DNA of 64,000 bases from Paenibacillus amylolyticus (GTDB lineage: Bacteria > Bacillota > Bacilli > Paenibacillales > Paenibacillaceae), in assembly GCF_029689945.1 (NCBI RefSeq), contig NZ_CP121451.1, positions 6,262,001 to 6,326,000 of the forward strand, written 5' to 3'. Under the pieces are notes generated by a model that saw only the letters and a program-made list of their open reading frames with translations, was not told the DNA's origin and did not search any database. Positions 34,322-48,621 of this stretch are shown here, piece after piece. Within the stretch, counting starts at the first letter, position 1; each line of letters begins with the position of its first letter. The translations under genes were made by a program, and so were the position numbers.

Positions 34322-34472
34322 AACCTTCCGATCGCTGTTATCCCCAGATTTTTTTAATTCCCTTCTCCAAAGGGAAAATCCGGGGATAGCGTATGCTTCC
34401 GAAGCAGCTTTCTTTCAGAAAGCTTTTAGGCGAACGCTTTGCTTCTTCACGTTATTTCTGTCCTCTCCGTTC
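34322..34472. repeat. dispersed hairpin repeat, copy B
   Basis: It carries the blocks of the 22738-22855 element in order: CGATCGCTGTTATCCCC, an AAAGGGAAAATCCGGGGATA arm, GGCGAACGCTTTGCTTCT and ATTTCTGTCCTCTCC. An extra 35-40 nt, itself a small palindrome (AGCTTTCTTTCAGAAAGCTTT), follows the main hairpin. Confidence 0.78.
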
Positions 34473-34728
34473 TCGTGTAAAAAGTTAAGTTGAACTTCAA
34501 TATTATTGATTTATAACTCTATTGCTGTACTACGATGAAATTGTATTGTGTTAAAGTTAATGACATTATATAAGCTGCAAATGTATAATGTCATTGTTGA
34601 TAACAACAGCATTTCAATATTAATTATGGTGACATACACAATATAGAATATAAATCACACCGTATAGTGAAGGTCATGTTATATATGTAAGGATTTTTCC
34701 ATGTAAATACGAAAGGAGTACGTTGGCT
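34473..34728. other. AT-rich regulatory gap before the PucR-type regulator
   Basis: Strongly AT-rich. Short inverted and direct repeats of AATGACATTATA/TATAATGTCATT (34558-34595) flank CAAATG and may be an operator. No gene was seen. Confidence 0.4.
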
Positions 34729-36781
34729 ATGATTCATGAAGCGGTTCGCTCATTTATGGTTCAGGTCTTTGGATCTGCTTCGTACGGAATCTGGATCAAG
34801 GACGAGTACGATTTCCAATGGAATAACTGGTTGCGTGAAGGAGAGGTACCTGAATATGCAGATCAAGAACAGCTCGAGTCGTCCTGGAAGATTCTCAGGT
34901 ATACGTTTGATTTTTTGTCCAATATCAACATTTGTGTGGTGATCGATACCCAGAAGCAACTTACTCTGCTGCAAAGTGAACGTCTGGAGTCTTTGATTCG
35001 GGAAGGACTGCTGAAGCAGCAGATTGAGATGGAACGTGCGCACAATGATAGATGGTTGACCGGACTGCGGGAGCTGACCTGTTCTCTGGAGTTGAACGAC
35101 TTGTTATTCAAAATCATGGAGAATGCGCTGCATGTCATCCCCTCTCTGTCCTGTGGACTGTTCATGATGGTTGATCCGGACTCGGGCAAGATGATTCCCA
35201 GAGCCAAGGTCGGTTTTCAGGATAGTGTGTATCAATATCAGGGCGAGCTGGATGAGGGCATTACGGGAAAAGTATACGAGGAAGGCATTGGCCGAATGTA
35301 TAGCACACCGGATGATGCTTTTAAAGATATGGGCAATGTGAGTCAGGAGAATGCGGATATCATTGTACGTTCACTGCCTGACGGCATTATGGCGAAAGGG
35401 CTTATCGCCGTTCCCGTGACCATGAATACCCACAAAATCGGGGTAATGCTGGTATACCAATTTGAACAAACAGACGGTTTGCCCCACATGATCTGAATGT
35501 AATGCAGGGGTTTGCGGACCAGGCAGCCATTGCCATCTCCAACGCCACCATGTATTCCGAACTGCTGGAAACGAATCGATATCTCGTTAGCCGCAATGAA
35601 ATCCATAATCAATTCACGGCACTTTCCATTGAACATGTGAGCCTTGGACATATCATTGAGACGGTTGGATCGATGCTGAAGCTTCCCACCTATTATGTGG
35701 ACATGGCCAGAAATGACTGGTACCCGTTCTCCCGGAAAGTGTCTTGCTAAGTGAGCTCGATATCTACACCGTTCTAGACAGTCAGTTTAACCCCGTCACC
35801 TTGTCCGGTGGAACAGATCATAGCGATTATTACCTGTATCCCATTGTGAATGGATCACTGGTGCTGGGCTGTTTTGCCATCCAATTAGATCATCCGTTAG
35901 GTCAGTTGGATCATGTAATTCTCGAACAAGGCGGAGCTATTGTCATGCTGGAGATGGTGAACACCTACTCACTCACCGAGATGTCCTATCGGAAAAACCA
36001 TGATTTCTTCAGTGATCTCGTGCAATATCGAGAACCCCAGCAGTTGGAGGCACGACTTTCCAGCTTCCAGTTGCCCGCCCATCAGTCCTTGTTCGTCGCA
36101 CAATTACAGCTCTATGGGGAACATCCTGATATGAAAACAACTGAAAATTGGGTGCGCAAATTAATTGGATTTATCGAAAAGGAACTAGGCACCCGTGAAC
36201 ATCTATTGTTCAGTGCACATCACAAAATTACGATTTTGGCTGCTGCATCCGAGCCCAACGTCAGACACTGGATCATCAGCAGTCTGGAAATGGCTGTGGA
36301 GAAATGGACTTCTTCCAAAACTCCTGCCTTATCCATCGGTATCGGCGGACTTTATCAAGGGCTTGAATATGTGTCCAAGAGTAATGATGAGGCTACACGC
36401 TCGTTGTCCTTTTTGCTGAAACAAAACAAAGCTGGCCTGATGCTCTACGAAGAAATCGGGATCAATCGGCTGTTTCTGAATCAGGAACCGTCTGATATTG
36501 AGAACTACATTCATGAAATTCTGTCCCCTCTTCAACAGCAAAAATCAGGAGAGCTTGAACTCACACTCAAAACCTATATTGCGGCGAATCGATCGGTGCA
36601 AGCCACAGCAGAACGACTGCATATTCATACCAATACGCTGTATCTGCGCCTGCGCAAAATAGAGGAGATTCTGGGTGTTGATCTGAACGATTCCGAGGGT
36701 TGGATGAAAGTGTATTTGGCATGTCATTTAAGTGAAGTATACTCGGTTGCGCCAACCGCAAGTGGTGCACTGAAGCTGTAA
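34729..36781 (+). CDS. GAF-domain PucR/CdaR-type transcriptional regulator, two frameshifts
   Basis: About 684 residues over three frames. A GAF domain occupies about 110-280 (ELTCSLELNDLLFKIMENALHVIPSLSCGLFM ... DRFAPHDLNVMQGFADQAAIAISNAT after repair). A mid-region follows, then a C-terminal PucR helix-turn-helix (LELTLKTYIAANRSVQATAERLHIHTNTLYLRLRKIEEILG). Break 1, near 35478, needs one base in GACGGTTTG; break 2, near 35733, needs one C in CCC. ATG 34729 is chosen over the TTG at 34723, with AAAGGAG 10 nt upstream. PucR/CdaR proteins activate purine, amino acid or sugar-acid catabolism. Divergence from the amidohydrolase-permease pair suggests it controls them. Confidence 0.82.
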
Positions 36782-36786
36782 CTCCA

Positions 36787-37700
36787 TCAATTCAGTCCAT
36801 GCAGTCTGCGAAAACGCTCGGGACTCATGCCTGTATGCCTTTTGAACATTGCACAGAAATAACTGGCGTTCTCGTAACCCACCCGATCAGCAACTTCATA
36901 TATGCGGAGCTCCCTCTCACTGAACATAAGCTGTTTGCTCCGATTGATTCGTTCCTGGTTCACGTAAAATACAGGTCTGGTGTGGAGCGCCTTCTGAAAC
37001 AGCCTGCACAAATATTGGGAGAGACCACAGCCACATCGGCCAGCTCCTTCAGCGAAAGTGAGCGATCCAGATGCTCTGCGATATAACGCAGCACAGGCTT
37101 CAATCGCTCCAATTCATCATTATAATTGGCGGATTCGATGAGCAGAGGCTTCAGATCCAGCAGCAGGGCATATAATTGTTTGGAGCATTCCACATCGTAA
37201 TCGGCGTAATCCGTCGTATCCCCATTATCTTCTCTAACCAGAAGCTGCTCCAGGCCACGTAGCAGCGTGGCTGTTCTGAGTCTGCATACGCGTGAACCGG
37301 TTATCCCGGCATAAGATAATAACTGGCTGGCCTCTCTCCCCTGAAACGAGACCCATGCCAGCTCCCACCGATCACTGATGGGCATATACCGATGCGGGAC
37401 ATCAGGATACAGGAAGAACACGTCACCTGGTCCGACGATATACTCCTCTTCTTGTAAAATCAGTCTCCCCTGGCCATGAATAATCTGGTGAATCTGATAA
37501 TCGGGAAAACCTTCGGGTCGCTCGGTTTCATATTGATGTTCCCAGTAACCAACCGTGGTCATATAGATCGGCAGACGAGCAGCTTCTTCTGTTTTACCAA
37601 AAAAATCCGGGTATCCATCCAGTACACCACTTTCTCCATCGTTAGTTTCATATTGTAATATATATGGGCAATATTCTTTATTCTCTAAGTCATCATTCAA
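36787..37700 (-). CDS. AraC-family regulator of the beta-galactosidase locus, one frameshift
   Basis: About 304 residues when two frames are joined. The N-terminal cupin (YQIHQIIHGQGRLILQEEEYIVGPGDVFFLYPDVPHRY) is a sugar-sensing AraC domain. The C-terminal HTH pair reads LSLKELADVAVVSPQYLCRLFQKALHTRP and YEVADRVGYENASYFCAMFKRHTGMSPERFRRL after restoring one C in the CCC run near 37012. It is divergent from lacZ with only 44 bp between the annotated starts. The TTG start at 37700 has no ribosome site, so the true start could be further inside. Confidence 0.8.
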
Positions 37701-37711
37701 TTCTATAATGA

Positions 37712-40851
<3,140 letters not shown>

Positions 40852-40871
40852 GACCTGTATAACATCAAGCA

Positions 40872-40906
40872 AGCACTGCTGGCAGTATGCCGGCAGTGCT
40901 TTTTTG
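40872..40906 (+). terminator. intrinsic terminator of lacZ
   Basis: AGCACTGC, 14-nt loop, GCAGTGCT, then six T residues; the stem extends by an inner TGCCGGC-like pairing. Confidence 0.88.
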
Positions 40907-40929
40907 TTGGGATAATGAGCATTGGAAGT

Positions 40930-40957
40930 TTGAACTTTCCCATGGGAACATTATAAT
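40930..40957 (+). promoter_or_regulatory. sigma-A promoter of the 41040 gene
   Basis: TTGAAC (40930-40935), 16-nt spacer, TATAAT (40952-40957). It lies 80 nt before the chosen start. Confidence 0.7.
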
Positions 40958-41039
40958 AAATGAGGAGATAACCTGAACTGTGCCCGTTGACAATGGATTC
41001 AATTCTATTTCAAAAACCAGTCGATTACGAGGTGAGAAT

Positions 41040-41726
41040 TTGCAATACCTTTTCACAGTCCTCTTTATTCTTGGCTTACTTACTTTCTTGGGATTTCTTG
41101 TTCTGATGATCTTATCTATGCGCAAAGGTAATAGGTTGCCGTTCAAATACATTTTTGTAACGGTAGCCTGTTTTGCGATTGCTTCAATTGGGTTGTATGG
41201 CATGCTGATTTTATCTTCGAACTCTGCTCAGTCTGGAGAAGATCAGCCCCCTTCATCTCAGATGGAACTTTCTGGCCTCCATATGACTACCGATGAATTC
41301 CACAACAAGTTTAACAGTGCCGTGGGCAAATACCGATTGAATGGGTTGAGCATTACCCGCTTGGATATACAAGACTCTTCCGAGAAAGGCAATGGTACTT
41401 TCGAATATGCCTTTAATGACGAATTGCGTTTGGTTGGTGTATTGAATGCAGATCGGAGCATTCAGGAAATCAGCCTATACTCAACTGGTGATTCGAGCCA
41501 ACCCACAGGCGGAATTCTGTTGACCGCGATCGCCACACTCATCCTCACAACCCATAGTGAGTACACGTATAACGATGCACAAGATGTCATTCAGGATATG
41601 GGTCTATTGAATCGCGATGTGAATCAGATTGATTTTGATGGGGCGACGGTTCGAAATGGATTCAAATATCGCTTCAGCATCCAGGATCATAATCAATCGA
41701 CTTTTGAAATCTCTGTTGCGAAGTAA
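41040..41726 (+). CDS. membrane-anchored protein of unknown function
   Basis: 228 residues from the TTG at 41040, with GAGGTGA just upstream; a GTG at 40980 would add 20 polar residues. Two adjacent transmembrane helices (about 4-28 and 37-58) are followed by a soluble, presumably external, domain. That domain resembles a small mixed alpha/beta module: MTTDEFHNKFNSAVGKYRLNGLSI, GTFEYAFNDELRLVGVLNADRSIQEI, LTAIATLILTTHSEYTYNDAQDVIQDMGLL, FKYRFSIQDHNQSTFEISV. I do not recognise a named family. It has its own promoter and terminator. Confidence 0.6.
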   Translation: MQYLFTVLFILGLLTFLGFLVLMILSMRKGNRLPFKYIFVTVACFAIASIGLYGMLILSSNSAQSGEDQPPSSQMELSGLHMTTDEFHNKFNSAVGKYRLNGLSITRLDIQDSSEKGNGTFEYAFNDELRLVGVLNADRSIQEISLYSTGDSSQPTGGILLTAIATLILTTHSEYTYNDAQDVIQDMGLLNRDVNQIDFDGATVRNGFKYRFSIQDHNQSTFEISVAK

Positions 41727-41738
41727 GGCGCAATTGTG

Positions 41739-41768
41739 AAAAAGGCCGCTCCCTGAAGGAGCGGCCTA
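41739..41768. terminator. bidirectional terminator between convergent genes
   Basis: GGCCGCTCC-CTGAA-GGAGCGGCC is a perfect 9-bp stem. The T-run is on the minus strand (end of the flavoprotein gene), but the stem would also serve the plus-strand gene. Confidence 0.85.
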
Positions 41769-41828
41769 ACGCATGATATGTACTGTGTACTATGGAAATG
41801 ATGAAGTAATGGCCAACCAACATGGCTT

Positions 41829-42872
41829 TTACCTCTGAATCAGATGATTAACGATCTTCTGAGCATCGTACTTGACCCATCCCAACAATGCAGAACCTCG
41901 TGATGTTTGCCAAGGTAGTCCTACATAGTACAGTCCAGCAACCGATGATACACCTCTCTCGTGTATAATTCCACCTTTGGAATCAAAAGCAGCATCGATA
42001 TCGATCCAACCATCATTTCGCTTAAATCCCGTCGCCCAGATTATATTGTCTATTCGTGTCTCACTCCCATCCTCATATAGGATGCGGTTATCTGTTGCAT
42101 TTACAGCACGTGGGCGCATATTTACTTTTCCCTGAGTCATCAATTCTTTTAACTCATAACCGTAGACGTACTCTGGCTGATTTCGCAACCATTTTCCAAC
42201 CCTACGATCTGCACTTGAACGTAATATTCCGAGCTTATCGAAATACCAGAATATACTTCGTTTCATAATATGCAAAGGCCTAAAGGTAATATTTCGAGCT
42301 ATGGATATGTATACCGTTTGTCTAGTATCTGCTGCTAACTCTACGGCGATTTGGGCACCCGAATTCCCTCCACCTACCACTACTGTTGTCCCAGGGTGCA
42401 ATTGAGAGCTATTTCGATACTCTGATGAATGAAGCTGAATTACACTCTCGGATAATGATTTTGCAAAAGGTGGAACATTTGGGGTCTGGAAAGGCCCTGT
42501 GGCAACGATAATATTGCGCGCTTCAATTATTCCATCATTGGTTTCAGCATAGTACACCTCATCTGGCTTGGAGAGACGGGAGATTAAACAGTTTAACTTT
42601 ATGGAGAGATGCATCTGCTTAGCGTAACTTTCAAAATAATCTGCAATTTCGTCTTTGCTTGGCAGATCATTTTCGTTTCCACCAAGCGGCATTCCCGGTA
42701 ACCCATCATACATTCGTGGAGTAAAAAGACGCAAGGAATCGTACCGTTTACGCCAGGATTCCCCCACAGATGAGGCAGCATCAACGATTAAAAACGTTAA
42801 CCCCGACTGCTGAAGATAGTACCCTGCTGCCAACCCAGCTTGCCCAGCCCCGATAACCAATACATCATACAT
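41829..42872 (-). CDS. flavin-containing monooxygenase-like FAD/NAD(P) protein
   Basis: 347 residues. The FAD Rossmann motif YDVLVIGAGQAGLAAGYYL opens the protein, GESWRKRYDSLRLFTPR follows, and TTVVVGGGNSGAQIAVELA is the NADPH Rossmann motif. IIWATGFK is the conserved ATG-type element. This is the layout of CzcO/YpdA-like monooxygenases, which hydroxylate small molecules, sulfur compounds or siderophore precursors; substrate unknown. ATG 42872 is chosen because GGAGATGAG precedes it; two earlier in-frame ATGs lack a good site. It is a single gene ending at a shared terminator. Confidence 0.85.
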   Translation of the reverse strand: MYDVLVIGAGQAGLAAGYYLQQSGLTFLIVDAASSVGESWRKRYDSLRLFTPRMYDGLPGMPLGGNENDLPSKDEIADYFESYAKQMHLSIKLNCLISRLSKPDEVYYAETNDGIIEARNIIVATGPFQTPNVPPFAKSLSESVIQLHSSEYRNSSQLHPGTTVVVGGGNSGAQIAVELAADTRQTVYISIARNITFRPLHIMKRSIFWYFDKLGILRSSADRRVGKWLRNQPEYVYGYELKELMTQGKVNMRPRAVNATDNRILYEDGSETRIDNIIWATGFKRNDGWIDIDAAFDSKGGIIHERGVSSVAGLYYVGLPWQTSRGSALLGWVKYDAQKIVNHLIQR

Positions 42873-43000
42873 ATATCTCATCTCCAATATCATTTATGTA
42901 TTAATATATGAGCACTTATTCATATGATCATTTTACTTAACAATTGGCTGTTTAGCAAGTGAAGAAATCATCACTGCCTTTTTTCAAAAAAATGATCATT

Positions 43001-43027
43001 AAAAAGACTCCCTCGCGGGAGCCTTTA
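43001..43027 (-). terminator. intrinsic terminator of the 78-residue protein gene
   Basis: Minus strand: GGCTCCC-GCGA-GGGAGTC followed by five T residues. Confidence 0.88.
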
Positions 43028-43102
43028 CACATTTCAGCTGTGGGTTCGATTTAGCGTAACTTTGAACCTAAATATGATGATATTTTGTTTACCCGTTAGT
43101 TA

Positions 43103-43339
43103 TTACCTGGTGTACCGGTCAATGTCATCCATCGCTGACTCGTGCTCTCTTCTATGGTGATCTTCGTGCTGACGGACATCGTTCTTTAACTTCGCTAAGA
43201 ATTCCCAGCCCATAAAAGCAAGTAGCAGCACCGTAATCAGTGCATAAGCAAAGCTATATAGATTCATGAAGAAATTGATAAATATTGCAGCGAGCATTAA
43301 GCCCAGAATCAACAATGTCCATTTCGTACCCTTTCTCAA
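43103..43339 (-). CDS. small two-helix membrane protein
   Basis: 78 residues from a TTG start with a strong AAGGAGG site 9 nt upstream. Two hydrophobic helices (about 8-27 and 30-50) precede a highly charged, His-rich tail (KLKNDVRQHEDHHRREHES). No family recognised. It sits directly behind the remnant at 43352-43620, separated by 12 bases, so it was probably the last gene of that operon. Confidence 0.6.
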   Translation of the reverse strand: MRKGTKWTLLILGLMLAAIFINFFMNLYSFAYALITVLLLAFMGWEFLAKLKNDVRQHEDHHRREHESAMDDIDRYTR

Positions 43340-43351
43340 ATCATTTCCTCC

Positions 43352-43620
43352 TTAATTAGCGTTTGTTTCCAGAGAAACATCCAACGTGCCAGACAAGATC
43401 TTGGCTCCACTAGTTGATCCTTCATTGATCGTAAACGTAAATTTTTCTTCCGGAATATCAAACCGATGCGTATTTGCAGTACCCGCGAAATCCTCATTAT
43501 TAATTACTGTTCATGTCTTTGATGGAGTACTTATAGATTCCTTCGCTTTTACGAACTAACCTTCATCATACAACTGCAAATATCCCTTATGCAATAGGAA
43601 ACCTTTATCATGTTAAACGC
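43352..43620 (-). pseudogene. decayed 3' remnant of a protein gene
   Basis: No start codon is available, but the minus strand reads coherently across frames: KGFLLHKGYLQLYDEG, then LVRKSEGIYKYSIKDMNS, then VINNEDFAGTANTHRFDIP, and finally EEKFTFTINEGSTSGAKILSG to a TAA at 43354-43352. At least two frame changes (near 43577 and 43510) are needed. The parent protein is not recognised. The missing 5' end argues for real decay here, beyond the homopolymer errors seen elsewhere. Confidence 0.6.
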
Positions 43621-43653
43621 TAGTTAATTTAATCAGGAACATATTCAACAACA

Positions 43654-43687
43654 CAAAAACCACTCCTTAATAGATATTAAGGAGTGG
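43654..43687 (-). terminator. intrinsic terminator of groESL
   Basis: Minus strand: CCACTCCTTAAT, loop ATCT, ATTAAGGAGTGG, then TTTTTG, 110 nt after the groEL stop. A second hairpin (GAATTCTCGT/ACGAGAATTC) stands at about 43728-43752. Confidence 0.88.
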
Positions 43688-43795
43688 CCATTGATTTATC
43701 ATTCATAACAGTGGCTGCTTCACGAATTCTCGTCACATCATAACGAGAATTCGCTCTGCCAGGCACATGATGCTTTAAAGGTTTTTACACCATTA

Positions 43796-45445
<1,650 letters not shown>

Positions 45446-45503
45446 CTAGTTTTTGTTGGAAAATGGTATTGCTATATGGTTCGGTTATCCGATTAAATTT
45501 GAA

Positions 45504-45785
45504 TTAGTCGAGAATCGCGTGAATATCGCTTTCTTTCATAATCAAATATTCTTTACCTTCGAACTTGATTTCTGTACCGGCATATTTGGAGAAAATAACG
45601 CGATCTCCTTCTTTCACTTCCAGAGCCACACGTACGCCGTCTTTCAATGCTCCTGCGCCAACTGCAACGATTCTACCCTCTTGCGGTTTTTCTTTGGCGG
45701 AGTCCGGGAGTACGATCCCGAAAGAAGTTGTTTGCTCTTGCTCCAGTGGTTCTACCAATACGCGTTCACCTAAAGGTCTGATCAT
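45504..45785 (-). CDS. groES: co-chaperonin GroES (Hsp10)
   Basis: 93 residues: [20 protein letters not shown], the mobile loop with [16 protein letters not shown], and [29 protein letters not shown]. The open frame continues upstream to 45911, but ATG 45785 with AAAAGGAGG is the real start. GroES caps GroEL. The CIRCE operator lies 60-86 nt upstream. Confidence 0.97.
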   Translation of the reverse strand: MIRPLGERVLVEPLEQEQTTSFGIVLPDSAKEKPQEGRIVAVGAGALKDGVRVALEVKEGDRVIFSKYAGTEIKFEGKEYLIMKESDIHAILD

Positions 45786-45844
45786 GAAAAATAGCCTCCT
45801 TTTGAAATTATATAATGTTACATTGTAGGTTGTAGCCATATGTA

Positions 45845-45871
45845 TTAGCACTCGACAGTGTTCAGTGCTAA
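45845..45871 (-). promoter_or_regulatory. CIRCE operator (HrcA site) of groESL
   Basis: TTAGCACTC-N9-CAGTGCTAA matches the consensus TTAGCACTC-N9-GAGTGCTAA with one change (C for G at the first base of the second arm on the plus strand). It lies between the promoter and groES. Confidence 0.93.
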
Positions 45872-45882
45872 CAACCAACTTT

Positions 45883-45911
45883 ATGATACTCAACTTGAAG
45901 CATGATTTCAA
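45883..45911 (-). promoter_or_regulatory. sigma-A promoter of groESL
   Basis: Minus strand TTGAAA (45911-45906), 17-nt spacer, TATCAT (45888-45883). CIRCE begins 11 nt downstream, the usual arrangement for HrcA repression. Confidence 0.8.
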
Positions 45912-46262
45912 GTCCTTTTGACGAATTCCTGCGAGAATTTACGTTAAATTTACATGAACATATCCAAAGTACACGCGCTGCGCCTGGTTCCATGTGGCAA
46001 TTCACTATTCTTATTCTACGAAATTCTTGAGCCCTTCTGCAACGTTAGCAGACAGTCCCTTTCCCATTGTATCCATTGTTGGACATAATATGCCTGCTTG
46101 TCCTGCCTGGCAGTTGAACAATCTACAACAATAGCCCGGAAAAGAACAGACCGTCTTCTCCGGGCACATTACAGTTACAGATCATCCTCATTCACACACA
46201 TACCAGTCATAACCAGCCATGAATGAGATATCCTATGTTCCATTTTGATACCATCTTATGTT
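45912..46262. other. intergenic region between groES and tatC
   Basis: About 350 bases upstream of the groE promoter and downstream of tatC. The only structure seen is a hairpin, GCCCGGA...TCCGGGC (46134-46165), which could end tat transcription on the minus strand but has a poor T-run. Confidence 0.4.
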
Positions 46263-47045
46263 CTAACCCGCATGTTTCTTATCCTCGGCACGAACGTAGC
46301 GGGATTCAATCTCTTGATCGGCTGCAAGCTGCTTGCGGTATACAATGGCGGATAAGAACACACTGATCTCATATAACATAAGCAAGGGAATCATCACCAG
46401 CAGATCGGAAATAAAGTCTGGCGGTGTAATCACCACCGCAATGAAGATCAGAACAAAATAAGCCACTCTGCGCATCTTGCGAAGGCGAACGGGATTCAGA
46501 ATCCGCAGTCCTGTCAAGAACATAATAAGTAAAGGAAGTTCAAATAACAGGGACACAGGCAATACAATGCCAAACAGGAAGCTGAAATACTGTTTCATCC
46601 CGTAGGTCTCCACAAGCCCCATCTTCTCCGTAATCGCTGTTGTGAAGGCGAGTGCCATCGGAAATATGACATAATACGAAAAAGCCATCCCTATAAGAAA
46701 TAACAGAAATACATAAGGTACATACTTCAACGTTGCTTTTCGCTCTTGCTGCTTCAGACCCGGACTAACAAACTTCCAGATCTGATACACCGTAAACGGC
46801 AGCGTAATAATAAGCGAAAACAAACCGGCAATCTTCATGTAGATGCCAATCCCGTCCCAGAACGAGAAGGCATGCAATACAAAACCTTTTGCCGACTCTG
46901 ACTTGGTCAGATATTGGTACACCGGGTCCGCTACCAAAAATCCTGCAATAAGCCCCAGCACAAAAATAATTAATACATAGATCAGCCGCTTCCGCAGCTC
47001 ACTCAGATGCTCCGTAATCGACATTTCTTCCATTTGCTGCGTCAT
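46263..47045 (-). CDS. tatC: twin-arginine translocase subunit TatC
   Basis: 260 residues with six transmembrane helices. The N-terminal SITEHLSELRKRLIYVLIIF with the invariant Glu and the ELRKRL element, FVSPGLKQQERK, and FGIVLPVSLLFELPLL near helix 4 are TatC signatures. TatC binds the RR signal peptide and with TatA exports folded proteins. The open frame extends to 47120, but ATG 47045 with GGGGGCAGG just before it matches the family start. It follows tatA by 77 bases. Confidence 0.93.
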   Translation of the reverse strand: MTQQMEEMSITEHLSELRKRLIYVLIIFVLGLIAGFLVADPVYQYLTKSESAKGFVLHAFSFWDGIGIYMKIAGLFSLIITLPFTVYQIWKFVSPGLKQQERKATLKYVPYVFLLFLIGMAFSYYVIFPMALAFTTAITEKMGLVETYGMKQYFSFLFGIVLPVSLLFELPLLIMFLTGLRILNPVRLRKMRRVAYFVLIFIAVVITPPDFISDLLVMIPLLMLYEISVFLSAIVYRKQLAADQEIESRYVRAEDKKHAG

Positions 47046-47122
47046 GCCTGCCCCCATTATTGCCAGCTTAAAATACAAAACCCTTCCGGCAGGAAGGGAT
47101 TTCTCTTTCATTGCCGTCAAGA

Positions 47123-47371
47123 TTATTCCGGCAGGCGTTTATCAGCAGGCTTGTCTGCAGGTGTGCTCTCAGCCGCCAGCGGTTTCGCTTTCTCCTGCTC
47201 TTTGCGATTGGATGAGTCATCCTCAGAGATAATCTCGCGAGCGCCCTCTTTGAATTCACGGAAGGTACGCCCAACTGCACGTCCCAGTTCCGGAAGTTTG
47301 TTGGGTCCAAACAACAACAATGCAATCACGGCCAGCAAAATAAAACCCGTTGGTCCAATGGAACTAAACAT
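47123..47371 (-). CDS. tatA: twin-arginine translocase subunit TatA
   Basis: 82 residues: one N-terminal transmembrane helix (GPTGFILLAVIALLLFGP), the hinge FGPNKLPELGRAVGRTFREFKEG amphipathic helix, and a charged tail. This is the TatA/TatE pattern. ATG 47371 has GAGGAGG 7 nt upstream. With tatC it forms a minimal TatAC system of the Gram-positive kind, which lacks TatB. Confidence 0.92.
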   Translation of the reverse strand: MFSSIGPTGFILLAVIALLLFGPNKLPELGRAVGRTFREFKEGAREIISEDDSSNRKEQEKAKPLAAESTPADKPADKRLPE

Positions 47372-47579
47372 TGATATTCCTCCTCGTCTCAAGCTTCAAA
47401 GATGCGCATATTCGGCCAGATGTTCGTAGATGTCTCTGCTGCGTTCTTAATTTAAGCCCATCATACCACAGATGTAACCACTTACATAACCCGCAATATT
47501 CACAAATAAGAGATATCACCTTACTAACCCACATTGATTTATGTCTAATCGGATATCATGCCCGAGAGTCCGTACCCGC

Positions 47580-48065
47580 TTATTGCTTGAACTGACCCGT
47601 AACCATCAACAGCGCTTCCGGAAGCTGATCCATAATGGCAGCCAGATGTTCATGCACACCCTTCGGTGTACCAGGCAGATTGACAATCAGCGTGCGTCCA
47701 CGAATGCCACATACCCCACGGAACAGCATGGCAGAGCGGTTTTTGCTCATTACACTGTACCGCATGGCCTCTGCCATACCAGGAACCTCACGTTCAATTA
47801 CCCGCCGGGTCGCTTCCGGAGTAATGTCACGAATGGCCAGCTCCGTGCCACCGGTCGTCAGCACCAGATCGGCGTGAAAATAATCCGTCATCTCAATCAA
47901 AGCTGCAATAATCTCATCGGGTTCATCCGGAACGATGCGGTACTCCACGATTTGACCACCCAGCTCTTCTTCCACCAGCTCCCGAATGACTTGTGCACTC
48001 GTATCCTCACGTTCACCGCGGGCTCCTTTGTCACTGGCTGTCAGGATTGCTGTTCTCCACACCAT
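47580..48065 (-). CDS. moaB: molybdopterin adenylyltransferase-type protein MoaB/MogA
   Basis: 161 residues. WRTAILTASDKGARGEREDTSAQ, DLVLTTGGTELAIRDITPEATRRVIEREVPGMAEAMR and LIVNLPGTPKGVHEHLAAI are the MoCF-binding signatures. The central motif reads TTGGTE where MogA usually has TTGGTG. The enzyme adenylylates molybdopterin during Moco synthesis. ATG 48065 is preferred over GTG 48074 because AAGGGTG gives better spacing. It lies 37 bases after moaC on the same strand. Confidence 0.88.
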   Translation of the reverse strand: MVWRTAILTASDKGARGEREDTSAQVIRELVEEELGGQIVEYRIVPDEPDEIIAALIEMTDYFHADLVLTTGGTELAIRDITPEATRRVIEREVPGMAEAMRYSVMSKNRSAMLFRGVCGIRGRTLIVNLPGTPKGVHEHLAAIMDQLPEALLMVTGQFKQ

Positions 48066-48102
48066 AAAGATCACCCTTCTCCTCTATGAAAATAAATATT
48101 GC

Positions 48103-48606
48103 CTATCGGCTGTAATCACCGTTTTTGCCACCACTCTTGTAATTCAGCATGGTTGGACCGATAATCATATCTTTTTGCATGGCCTTGCACATGTCATAGA
48201 CTGTCAGTGCTGCAGCCGAGGCTGCCGTGAGCGCCTCCATCTCAACACCCGTTTTACCTTCGGTTTTGACAGTAACTTCAATGTGTAATTCATCCACTCC
48301 GTTATCGTGAAAACGAATATCCACACCCGTCAGTGCCAGAGGATGGCACATCGGAATCCAGTCCGATGTTTTCTTCGCGCCTTGAATTCCGGCAATCTGA
48401 GCCACAGCCAGAACATCACCTTTGCCGATTCTGCCCTCCCGAATCGCTTCCAGTGTATCTGGATTCATCGTCACCTTGGTTACGGCCACAGCTGTACGCA
48501 CGGTAACTTCCTTACCCGAAATATCAACCATCCGGGCCCGCCCCTGTTCATTAAAATGGGTCAGTTTGCCACCCGAAGCCTGGCCGTTGTTCACTTCTGA
48601 ACTCAA
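48103..48606 (-). CDS. moaC: cyclic pyranopterin monophosphate synthase MoaC
   Basis: 167 residues. [55 protein letters not shown] (conserved CHPL) and [29 protein letters not shown] are complete MoaC motifs with the catalytic Lys/Asp region near the end. It converts the MoaA product to cPMP in Moco synthesis. The TTG start at 48606 lies 15 bases after the stop of the upstream ligase gene and has only a weak ribosome site, so coupling is likely. Confidence 0.93.
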   Translation of the reverse strand: MSSEVNNGQASGGKLTHFNEQGRARMVDISGKEVTVRTAVAVTKVTMNPDTLEAIREGRIGKGDVLAVAQIAGIQGAKKTSDWIPMCHPLALTGVDIRFHDNGVDELHIEVTVKTEGKTGVEMEALTAASAAALTVYDMCKAMQKDMIIGPTMLNYKSGGKNGDYSR

Positions 48607-48621
48607 TCACATCACAACCCT

